The translations under genes and the position numbers were made by a program. Shown one piece after another: positions 35,519 to 43,138 of a stretch of 64,000 bases of DNA (the first letter of the stretch is position 1; every line of letters starts with the position of its first letter). Source of the stretch: an uncultured Carboxylicivirga sp. (GTDB lineage Bacteria; Bacteroidota; Bacteroidia; Bacteroidales; Marinilabiliaceae); the NCBI RefSeq assembly GCF_963674565.1, contig NZ_OY771430.1, positions 806,001-870,000 on the forward strand. Direction: 5' to 3'. The notes under the pieces were generated by a model. That model ran no database searches. It was given only the letters and a program-made list of their open reading frames with translations, and was not told the origin of the DNA.

Positions 35519-36088
35519 CTATTTCCTTTTTCGTAATTCGCTTACATATTCAGGTGTAAGACCCAGGTAAGATGCTATCATATATTGTGGTACGCGTTGA
35601 ACAAACTGCGGAAATGAAGTGCTAAAATGAAGGTAAAATTCTTCTTTCGACATCTCATATAAATATTTAGTTCTTAGCTGAGAGGCCGCAAGGTTTTTCT
35701 GCATGATAATTCTAAAATAACGTTCTAATTGTGGTAGTTCTTTAAGTAGGTTGTCAAATTGCTGAATGTCTATTGATATAACTTTTGAGGCTTCAATTGA
35801 CTGAATATTATACTCAGAAGGCTGTTTTTCCACGAAACTATTGTAGTCGGTTAACCACCAACCTTCTATGGCAAATTGGGTTATCTGTTCATTAGCCTTT
35901 GAGTTTATAAAATACATTCGTAAACAACCTTTTTCAACAAAATATAACGACCTGCATACTTGGCCATTTGAAAGTATATGTTCCTTCTTTCTGATGGATA
36001 GTGGCTTAATGTATTTAGCTAATAATTGTTCCTCCGTTTCACTAAGCTCAACATAGTTCTTTATATGGCTGGAGAGGCTAATCTGCAT
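35519..36088 (-). CDS. Crp/Fnr family transcriptional regulator
   Basis: A 189-residue regulator: an N-terminal cyclic-nucleotide-binding-type barrel (KKEHILSNGQVCRSLYFVEKGCLRMYF), a long dimer helix, and a short C-terminal helix-turn-helix (YMIASYLGLTPEYVSELRKRK). It lacks the N-terminal CxxCx4C motif of the two Fnr-like proteins in the nitrogen cluster, so no Fe-S sensing is expected. The type is common in Bacteroidetes, where such proteins often control an adjacent oxidoreductase. The NAD(P)H reductase gene lies 7 bases upstream and is presumably co-transcribed and a likely target. Confidence 0.88.
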   Translation of the reverse strand: MQISLSSHIKNYVELSETEEQLLAKYIKPLSIRKKEHILSNGQVCRSLYFVEKGCLRMYFINSKANEQITQFAIEGWWLTDYNSFVEKQPSEYNIQSIEASKVISIDIQQFDNLLKELPQLERYFRIIMQKNLAASQLRTKYLYEMSKEEFYLHFSTSFPQFVQRVPQYMIASYLGLTPEYVSELRKRK

Positions 36089-36095
36089 ATTCGAT

Positions 36096-36677
36096 TTATT
36101 TAATTAATGGGAAAAGTGTATTTACAAGCTGTTTAACTTCTGATAGCCATTCAACTCGCTGATATTGATCGCTTTTTTTGATCAACCCAAAATTAAGTCT
36201 CTTCACATTCTTTATTCCACAAATATTAAGGACATTCTTTTTCCAAATGGTTTCGAGTACATCGTTTTCAAAATTATCTGGTGTGTTTGAAGTATTTATA
36301 ATAAGCCCGGTTCCTGCTTTTAATATTCCTACGGGAACAGTATCTCCTTTATCATTAATAGTAAAATCATATGCAACCCCTGGTATTAATATTCTGTCCA
36401 TCCAACCTTTTATGATTGCTGGAGGTTGTCCCCACCAGTTAGGATGAATAACGATTAGAGCATCACATTTTTTAATATCGGAAAAATGTGATTTTGTGAG
36501 ATCATTCAGTTTAGTATTGGAACTATCAGATTGATGAACAGGATTGAATTCTTCAGCATATAAATCATGAAATAAAACAGTATGCCCATTGTCTTCAATT
36601 TGTTTTTTGCAAGTTTCAGCAATTGAGTGGTTAAAGCTTATCGTATTTGGATGACCGAGTATAATTAATACCTGCAT
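36096..36677 (-). CDS. NAD(P)H dehydrogenase (quinone)/flavodoxin-2 family reductase
   Basis: A 193-residue flavin-binding reductase of the MdaB/YwrO/KefF type. Landmarks are the N-terminal ILGHPNTISFNHSIAE, then LIVIHPNWWGQPPAIIKGWMDRI (the FMN-proximal signature) and PGVAYDF. It would reduce quinones or electrophiles with two electrons from NAD(P)H and protect against redox cycling. It is cytosolic. It heads a run of same-strand genes: reductase, Crp/Fnr regulator, 58-aa regulator, SDR, which together look like a small response to electrophiles or redox stress (inference). Confidence 0.9.
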   Translation of the reverse strand: MQVLIILGHPNTISFNHSIAETCKKQIEDNGHTVLFHDLYAEEFNPVHQSDSSNTKLNDLTKSHFSDIKKCDALIVIHPNWWGQPPAIIKGWMDRILIPGVAYDFTINDKGDTVPVGILKAGTGLIINTSNTPDNFENDVLETIWKKNVLNICGIKNVKRLNFGLIKKSDQYQRVEWLSEVKQLVNTLFPLIK

Positions 36678-36846
36678 ATCTTAAGTAAATTCATATATCC
36701 ATACAAAATCTGCAATATAAGGTATATTTCCGCAATCCGATGGTTGGTTAATGTAAAATGGATTTGTAAAAATTAGTTTTTCTACAAGCTAAAATTCATT
36801 GTTTGAGAATGAATAGCTCACAAAAATAATGGTTATGAATTTGAAA

Positions 36847-37863
36847 CTAGTGATTTTTTAATTGTGGCCAGCCATCTTTCCAACTTAATTCATCAATCAG
36901 TAATTTCGATCGACCATTTTCATTCCTGTCGTAGCCATGGTATACGATAATATCTTTTCCATCTATGAATGCAACGCCGTTATGTCCCACACCGGCCCAA
37001 CGGTCGTCACCCTCCAATAATAGCGTACCACCTCCCTGATCAAGTCGTTTCCCATCTTTGTCAAGGTATGGACCGTCAACCGTTTTAGCCCTTCCAATAA
37101 TGATTTTATAGGTACTGTTTAAGCCACGGCAGCAAAAATCAATGGAGGCAAACAGGTAGTAATAGTCTCCTTTTTTATAAATGAATGGTGCTTCAATACT
37201 GTTTTCCCGGCGATCATCTTCATTGGTTCTTCGAGAGGCTATTGTATGTGAGCTATCAGAAGGCTTAGCTGTTGTTAATCCATCATCACTAAGTTGTATA
37301 AGTTGCAAACCTCCCCAGAACGATCCAAAGGCAAGCCAGGGCGTTCCTTGTTCATCAATAATTAAGTTTCCGTCGATAGCATTCCAATTGGTTTTACCCG
37401 GAAAAGACTGAATGACCTTACCATGATCAACCCATTCGAAATCAGGGTCGGAGGGATGCAAGGTCTTATTGGTGGCAACACCAATACATGAAGTGTTTTT
37501 ACCAAAGGCCGAAACCGAATAATAAAGGTAGTACTGACCATTGAAATAGCTGATATCAGGAGCCCAGGTGTGCCCCTTGTATTCGGGTATCGTCTCTGTA
37601 GCCCACTGTGGTGGTTGATTAAATACAGGTGCTTCGATGGTCCAGTTTACCATATCAGTAGAAGATAAAACACTGATACCAAATCCGGTTGAGAAAACGT
37701 AATAAACCGAATCCTGTTTTATAATAACCGGGTCGTGTGATCGGATTGAATCCAGAGGAAAACTTTTTCCAATTAAATCTTTAAAACGATTTCTTTGTGC
37801 CTGGCTTGAAAAAGTACATAGTAAAGAAAAAATAATAATGAGAGAGAGATGGGATTTTTTCAT
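36847..37863 (-). CDS. GH43 arabinan endo-1,5-alpha-L-arabinosidase, exported
   Basis: A 338-residue exported glycosidase with signal peptide (to SSQAQ). GH43 catalytic positions are visible: general base Asp44 in RSHDPVI, the pKa-modulating Asp164 in NAIDGNLI, and general acid Glu224 in NSIEAPFIY. GHTWAPDISYFNGQYYLYYS is the typical blade-2 segment. The closing MVGHNG-type loop appears as GVGHNGVAF. It would cut the arabinan side chains of pectin in the periplasm or outside the cell. There are no SusCD-like genes beside it, so it is an orphan enzyme in this window. Confidence 0.92.
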   Translation of the reverse strand: MKKSHLSLIIIFSLLCTFSSQAQRNRFKDLIGKSFPLDSIRSHDPVIIKQDSVYYVFSTGFGISVLSSTDMVNWTIEAPVFNQPPQWATETIPEYKGHTWAPDISYFNGQYYLYYSVSAFGKNTSCIGVATNKTLHPSDPDFEWVDHGKVIQSFPGKTNWNAIDGNLIIDEQGTPWLAFGSFWGGLQLIQLSDDGLTTAKPSDSSHTIASRRTNEDDRRENSIEAPFIYKKGDYYYLFASIDFCCRGLNSTYKIIIGRAKTVDGPYLDKDGKRLDQGGGTLLLEGDDRWAGVGHNGVAFIDGKDIIVYHGYDRNENGRSKLLIDELSWKDGWPQLKNH

Positions 37864-38056
37864 AACTGGTTATATTTAAGGATAATCAAAGATAGTAAAA
37901 CAATTAAGTGATGTCACTCATTATTAGTGTCGTTTGAATTACATGATTGGTGTCATATGCTTCTTTGCAAAACACGGATTAAAAAAGAATTAACCAATAA
38001 TTATCCTCTAATAACAAATATTTAAAGCCTGTTTTTATATGATGATTTGAATGCAA

Positions 38057-38728
38057 TTATCTATAATGCTCCTTCATAATAGCTGGATACTTTTTAGAAT
38101 AGTATTGTGTAATTAATCGTGGAACAAAGAATATTAGAATTGGTAAAAAATATGCCCAACCAGTAATAAATGAGACTAGTAATGTAATTATAAATAATAC
38201 AGGAACTATCAATGCTCTGGTAATGTTATAGTTTACAATTACTTTGCCTGGATTACTACTTATTTTGTATTGTGGGTTTCCAATGATTTTCCATAGTTTA
38301 TAGCAGAAGAATCCTGATAAGCAAATTGTTAGGGTGTAAAAAGTGAAAGGTACTTTTAACGATCCGATAAAATATTCAGTAAAAAATGAAGTACTAAATG
38401 GCATGAGAACAATGGGTAATAAGAACAATAGATTATTCCACAGTAGTTTTGTATTTATTGCTGTAACAAATTTAAATAATCTATGATGCGTGAGCCAATA
38501 CATACCAATAACAAAAAAACTAACCGTGAAACCAATGAATTTAGGTAATAGATGTTTTAATTCATTCCACAATAGTGCATCATTAATAGAATGAGCATTT
38601 AATGTGGGCATTTTTATATCAATAACAAGTAATGTAATAGCAAATGCAAAAACTCCATCACTAAAAGATGCAACTCTTGATACCTGAAATTCCTCTTTAT
38701 CACTGCTATTTCTGATATATTTTTTCAT
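38057..38728 (-). CDS. TMEM175-family potassium channel protein (DUF1211)
   Basis: A 223-residue membrane protein with six hydrophobic segments. The first carries the family filter/signature RVASFSDGVFAFAITLLVIDI (Phe-Ser-Asp conserved). Bacterial TMEM175 proteins form tetrameric K+-permeable channels with one six-helix unit per subunit; human TMEM175 has two. The size and single copy of the signature fit the bacterial type. It stands alone, with no evident partner, and could serve potassium balance or pH response. Confidence 0.88.
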   Translation of the reverse strand: MKKYIRNSSDKEEFQVSRVASFSDGVFAFAITLLVIDIKMPTLNAHSINDALLWNELKHLLPKFIGFTVSFFVIGMYWLTHHRLFKFVTAINTKLLWNNLLFLLPIVLMPFSTSFFTEYFIGSLKVPFTFYTLTICLSGFFCYKLWKIIGNPQYKISSNPGKVIVNYNITRALIVPVLFIITLLVSFITGWAYFLPILIFFVPRLITQYYSKKYPAIMKEHYR

Positions 38729-38870
38729 TGGTTAAAAATCTTTTATTTCCAGTTAGACAATTGCTTATCCATAAAATGATTCGGTTTTGATAGTTTGTTA
38801 ACATTATTAATTTTGTCGATAAAACGTTTAATCATGAATTCTTTTTCAGTACTATTTTTATTTTTTACAT

Positions 38871-39911
38871 CTATCTGAAAATAAATCCTTCTCTTAACGG
38901 ATCATTCGGATCAAACCAGAATTCGTTTTTACCTGTCAGGTGTGCTGTCCCGCTTACTTCGGGCACAACAGCCTCATAAGGTCCGTAAGTTGTGACTTCA
39001 GCAATTTTTACATCCATGGTGGTGCCAAGTATACTTTCGATAGTTATGGATTGTCCGGGTTGCAGATCACCTTTGGCATAATGTAAAGCTGCTCGAGCAC
39101 TAACGCCCGATCCGGTTGCCGAACGGTCTACTTCGCCTTCGGCAAACACGCATACATTACGGCTGTGATGATTACTGTTAAAAGCCTTACCAGTAAAAAT
39201 AGTGCCATATAAAAAGCTTAGGTCGTCTTCAAAAGGGTGGGTGATGGGGAAGTGCGCCATCACGGCCTTTTTAATTTTGCGGCCCCAGTCAATCAGCTGA
39301 TTGTAATTTTCGGCATCTAATCTTAGTTGAAGGGAATCTGCATCCACAAACGCGTAAAAAGCCCCGCCAAATGCTACATCAAACTTTATTTCGCCAATAC
39401 CATCCACTTGTAATGTTTCATCACGATATAGAACAAACGAGGGAACATTTAGAAAGCTGACCTTGTCAACTACATTGTTTTTCCTGTAGGCTTTTGCTCT
39501 GATGAGCCCGGGAGGTGCATCTATAATCAATTCAGGAGTGTCTCCTTTTTTATGGATCATTCCTGTATCAAATACTAATTTGGTAAGTGCAATGATGGCA
39601 TGGCCGCACATTGTGCTGTAGCCTTCGTTATGCAGAAAAAATGTGCCGAAATCGGCCTTGTCTGTCACCGGTTCAGTAATGATGGCACCATACATATCGG
39701 CATGTCCACGTGGTTCAAACATGGTACCTGTCCTGATGACATCCAGGTGGGTTTTAAAATACCTTCTTTTCTCCAGAATGGTACTGCCTTTAATATCGGG
39801 CAATCCATCGTATAATACCCTCAGGGGTTCACCACCCGTGTGCAAATCAACAGATTTAATTTGTAGCCAGTCTGAAGGTGGTTGCCGACTCCAGTCTTTC
39901 AGGTTAATCAT
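38871..39911 (-). CDS. Trans-3-hydroxy-L-proline dehydratase (proline racemase family)
   Basis: A 346-residue cytosolic enzyme of the proline racemase fold. The first active-site Cys is present (Cys102 in MCGHAII), but the second, normally in DRSPCGTG, is replaced by Thr266 in DRSATGSG. The Cys/Thr pair is the recognised signature of trans-3-hydroxy-L-proline dehydratase, which yields delta-1-pyrroline-2-carboxylate; racemases and 4-hydroxyproline epimerases keep both cysteines. It is the last gene of a five-gene minus-strand operon that also encodes the matching reductase (40702-41658), which strongly supports the assignment. Confidence 0.88.
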   Translation of the reverse strand: MINLKDWSRQPPSDWLQIKSVDLHTGGEPLRVLYDGLPDIKGSTILEKRRYFKTHLDVIRTGTMFEPRGHADMYGAIITEPVTDKADFGTFFLHNEGYSTMCGHAIIALTKLVFDTGMIHKKGDTPELIIDAPPGLIRAKAYRKNNVVDKVSFLNVPSFVLYRDETLQVDGIGEIKFDVAFGGAFYAFVDADSLQLRLDAENYNQLIDWGRKIKKAVMAHFPITHPFEDDLSFLYGTIFTGKAFNSNHHSRNVCVFAEGEVDRSATGSGVSARAALHYAKGDLQPGQSITIESILGTTMDVKIAEVTTYGPYEAVVPEVSGTAHLTGKNEFWFDPNDPLREGFIFR

Positions 39912-39981
39912 ATTGCAGGTATTTTAGTTGAATAACAGAAACGATCAGAAACAGAATCCAAACACGGCTTTGAGAATAATA

Positions 39982-40683
39982 TCAGATACTTACTCCGAAT
40001 AAATATCCAACAAAAGCGGATAAACCCATTGCAATGGTACCCCAGATAACGATTCTTATAATTCCTTTTTTAAGACTTGAACCACCTGTTTTGGCCGAAA
40101 CTGTGCCCAATAAAACCAAGGATACAATGGTAAAAGCATACAGGAAATACTCCATATGTTTTACCGGAGCTAAGATAGCAACAAGCAGGGGTAAGATACC
40201 TCCAGCTGTAAAAGCTGCACCTGATGCCAAGGCAGCCTGAATAGGGTTGGCCTGAGTAATTTCATTAATTCCCAGCTCATCCCTGACATGTGCACCCAGA
40301 GCATCGTATTCGGTTAATTCCTGAGCAACCTGTTTGGCTGTCTCTGGTTTTAAACCTCTTCGTTCATAAATCTGGGCAAGTATCTCTAATTCGTTTTCAG
40401 GATAATCCTTCAGTTCCTGTGCTTCTCTTTTTATGTCGGCTTGCTCAATATCTGTTTGTGAACTCACCGAAACATATTCGCCGGCTGCCATGGATAAGGC
40501 ACCTGCCACCAATCCGGCAATGGTAGCCATTAAAATGGTTTCACGCGAATTACTTGCGGTAGCAATACCTATCGATAAACTCGAAACAGAAATAATACCA
40601 TCGTTGGCTCCCAATACAACCGCCCTCAACCAATTACTTCTGCCGATGTAATGATTGTCTAAATAATTGTCAATTGTAATCAT
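39982..40683 (-). CDS. VIT1/CCC1-type iron or manganese transporter
   Basis: A 233-residue protein of the vacuolar-iron-transporter-like family: the opening RAVVLGANDGIISVSSLSIGI, a first pair of helices with AGALSMAAGEYVSVSSQ, a cytoplasmic helical region with Glu/Asp-rich metal-binding character (QTDIEQADIKREAQELKDYPENELEILAQIYERRG shape), and three more membrane helices near the C-terminus. It would export or store Fe2+ or Mn2+. It sits inside the hydroxyproline operon between the dehydratase and reductase genes (18-bp gap to the latter), which is unexpected; metal supply for the manganese-type aminopeptidase is one guess. Confidence 0.88.
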   Translation of the reverse strand: MITIDNYLDNHYIGRSNWLRAVVLGANDGIISVSSLSIGIATASNSRETILMATIAGLVAGALSMAAGEYVSVSSQTDIEQADIKREAQELKDYPENELEILAQIYERRGLKPETAKQVAQELTEYDALGAHVRDELGINEITQANPIQAALASGAAFTAGGILPLLVAILAPVKHMEYFLYAFTIVSLVLLGTVSAKTGGSSLKKGIIRIVIWGTIAMGLSAFVGYLFGVSI

Positions 40684-40701
40684 TTTTGAACTGAATCTTT
40701 T

Positions 40702-41658
40702 TTATAGGGCAACATCAAAGCCCAGTTTTTTTTCCATTGCTTTTTGATAAACCAGCTTGGCAGCAAACAGGTCGAAGATGCCGTTGCCAACACTCTTAAA
40801 GAGCCTGGTTTCTCTGAATCCTAATTCGTTGGGTTGTTGTATAAGAGTTGAAAGGTGTTTGATCTGAGTGGGTTTGATCCATTCGTTTTCAATCGGGTGA
40901 ATCAGGTCACCACTTTCAAGTCTTGCCAGTTCGGAATCGATCCAAACAGTGTCGATCAGACGGTAAACTGATTCGGGTACCTCGCGCATATCAGGTTTAT
41001 AAGATCCAATACTAATAAAGGTTTTACCCAGCAACAGGTCTTCAAGATTGGGGATAACCGGCAATTTTGAAGTAGTAGCTGTACAAACGATCTCAGAATT
41101 GGTTATTACCTGTTGTTCATCTTCACAGGGAGCTACTTCTACATGTGGAGCATGTTTGTGCATAAATTGCATAAATTCAACCACCTTTTGATGTGATGGA
41201 TCGTAGAAATAGATTCGTTCCAGATCGCGTTCGTGAGTTGCCAGCCAGGCCAGGTGTTGTCCCTGCACACCGGCTCCAATAATTCCCAGGTATTGCGACA
41301 TAGGATCCGACAGGTGACGAATACCAACACAGGCCACCGCAGCGGTACGCATGGCTGTTATCTTAGCACCATTAAATACCGCAAGAGCTTCGCCGGTAGC
41401 ACCATCATTCAGAATCAATGTTCCCTGAATGGCAGGTTGCTTAATATTGGATGGAAAAACAGATACCAGTTTGGTTGAAAATAAATCAGGGCCAACTGAA
41501 GGCATGATTAATAAGGTGTTGGCATCCATTGATACATGCATTCGGTCCGGAGTTTTGTAATCTGCGTCTTTTAAGGCTTGCAATGCAACTTCCATAACAT
41601 CGATCCATAGGTGAGGTTCGGCTGCAGATTCAATTATTTCCCCTGATAGTATTTTCAT
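40702..41658 (-). CDS. Ornithine cyclodeaminase/mu-crystallin family reductase (delta-1-pyrroline-2-carboxylate reductase candidate)
   Basis: A 318-residue cytosolic Rossmann protein of the OCD/mu-crystallin family, with LGIIGAGVQGQHLAWLATHE as its nucleotide-binding loop and RTAAVACVGIRHLSDP upstream. Members include ornithine cyclodeaminase and NAD(P)H-dependent ketimine reductases (LhpI). The dehydratase in the same operon yields delta-1-pyrroline-2-carboxylate, so reduction of it to L-proline is the best functional call; ornithine cyclodeaminase is the alternative. The gap to the aminopeptidase gene upstream is 10 bases. Confidence 0.85.
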   Translation of the reverse strand: MKILSGEIIESAAEPHLWIDVMEVALQALKDADYKTPDRMHVSMDANTLLIMPSVGPDLFSTKLVSVFPSNIKQPAIQGTLILNDGATGEALAVFNGAKITAMRTAAVACVGIRHLSDPMSQYLGIIGAGVQGQHLAWLATHERDLERIYFYDPSHQKVVEFMQFMHKHAPHVEVAPCEDEQQVITNSEIVCTATTSKLPVIPNLEDLLLGKTFISIGSYKPDMREVPESVYRLIDTVWIDSELARLESGDLIHPIENEWIKPTQIKHLSTLIQQPNELGFRETRLFKSVGNGIFDLFAAKLVYQKAMEKKLGFDVAL

Positions 41659-41668
41659 AGTGAACTGG

Positions 41669-43060
41669 TTAAAATGCTTTCAATCGTTCGTTTTCCACAT
41701 CTTCGATGGATTTTGGAAGAGGTTTCCCCAATAAACGTGCTCCTGATTCAGTAATCAAAAAGTCCTCTTCGTTACGACATCCACCAAAGTTTTTATACTG
41801 CTCTAATTTAGTGAAGTTAAGATATTTTTGAAAACGTTTTTCATTTTTCCATAAATCGATAAGCTGAGGGATGAAATAAATACCTGGTTCTATGGTTAAT
41901 ACAAATCCAGGTTCTAGTTTTCGACCTAATCGTAATGATTTAAGTCCGAATTGAGTACTCTTGGCTTCGTTGTGATAGCCTACGTATTGTTCACCAAGAT
42001 CTTCCATGTCGTGCACATCCAGTCCCATCATATGTCCCAGGCCACAAGGGAAAAACATGGCATGGGCACCTTCTGCTATTCCTTCGTCAATGTCTCCGGT
42101 AACAAAACCAAGGTCTTTCATTCCACGCATAATCTCGCGTGCCGATTCAAAATAAATGTCTTTAAAGGCAACACCTGGCTGCAGTAATTCAATGGCTTTG
42201 TTATGCGCATTGAGAGCTACCTGGTAGATTTCTTTTTGCTGAGTGCTAAAGGTTTTATTTATAGGGAAAGTACTTGACATGTCACCGGCATATCCCATAG
42301 CGGTTTCTGCACCGGCATCGAGCAGAAACATACCGCCTTTGTGCAGGGTGTTTCCATGATAATGGTTGTGCAGGGTTTGTCCGTTAATGGTGCCAATAAC
42401 CGGAAATGCATTATGACCACCGGCTGCCAGGGCAATACGTTCCACCTCAGCTGCAATTTCTGCTTCTCTTATGCCGGGACGAGCCATTCGCATAGCTGCC
42501 AGGTGCATATCAACAGTGGTATTGACAGCTTTTTCAATTTCTAAAATTTCCTCGTCGGATTTGTAGTTGCGCTGTTTAATAACAGCCTGAATCAATTCAA
42601 GTGAAGCTTGTTCTTTTACCTGATCGGGTCTTACACCAAGCCATTCAAATAGTTTAATCTTGCTTTCGGCACGATAAAGGGGTAGAAAATGAATTTGTCT
42701 GCTTTTTCTTTGAGCTTCCTGCAAATCAAGTCTCAGCTGATTTAGAGATGCGCTTTTGCTGACACCACATAGTTCGGCTCTGCTTGCAATAGTTGGCTGA
42801 TTACCCATCCAAACAATATCGTCAATGGTATAATCGTTACCATATACAGTTGTTTCATTGCTTTCTGTGTCAATAATGGCAACTAGATCTGGATGATCCA
42901 GTCCGAAGAAATATAAAAAACTACTATCCTGACGAAAATGATAAGTATTATCAGCATAGTTCATTGGACTTTCGGAATTACCAATAAAGAGAATAATTCC
43001 TTTGTCAACATCGTTAGCCAATTGCTGGCGGCGGTTTATATAGGTTTCTTTTTTAAACAT
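41669..43060 (-). CDS. Xaa-Pro aminopeptidase (M24B, aminopeptidase P type)
   Basis: A 463-residue enzyme with the N-terminal AMP_N domain (YINRRQQLANDVDKGIILF, FRQDSSFLYFFGL) and a C-terminal pita-bread M24 domain. Metal ligands are recognisable: Asp and Asp in FLLDAGAETAMGYAGDMSS, His in CGLGHMMGLDVHD, Glu in TIEPGIY and Glu in GGCRNEEDFL. Such enzymes use two Mn2+ to remove the residue in front of a proline at peptide N-termini. It is cytosolic. It is the second gene of the prolyl operon after the S9 peptidase, and its stop is 10 bases before the reductase start. Confidence 0.92.
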   Translation of the reverse strand: MFKKETYINRRQQLANDVDKGIILFIGNSESPMNYADNTYHFRQDSSFLYFFGLDHPDLVAIIDTESNETTVYGNDYTIDDIVWMGNQPTIASRAELCGVSKSASLNQLRLDLQEAQRKSRQIHFLPLYRAESKIKLFEWLGVRPDQVKEQASLELIQAVIKQRNYKSDEEILEIEKAVNTTVDMHLAAMRMARPGIREAEIAAEVERIALAAGGHNAFPVIGTINGQTLHNHYHGNTLHKGGMFLLDAGAETAMGYAGDMSSTFPINKTFSTQQKEIYQVALNAHNKAIELLQPGVAFKDIYFESAREIMRGMKDLGFVTGDIDEGIAEGAHAMFFPCGLGHMMGLDVHDMEDLGEQYVGYHNEAKSTQFGLKSLRLGRKLEPGFVLTIEPGIYFIPQLIDLWKNEKRFQKYLNFTKLEQYKNFGGCRNEEDFLITESGARLLGKPLPKSIEDVENERLKAF

Positions 43061-43077
43061 GTTTTTGTTTTTAGTTA

Positions 43078-43095
43078 TCCCGATAGCTATCGGGA
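43078..43095. repeat. Perfect 18-bp palindrome in the operon spacer
   Basis: TCCCGATAGCTATCGGGA is self-complementary over its whole length. It lies in the 78-bp gap between the S9 peptidase gene and the Xaa-Pro aminopeptidase gene. It may be a transcript hairpin that separates their expression or a genome-wide repeat. Confidence 0.7.
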
Positions 43096-43138
43096 GTAAT
43101 TAGTTAATGGTTAGTAGTTCGTTGTTTTGTTGTGATGA

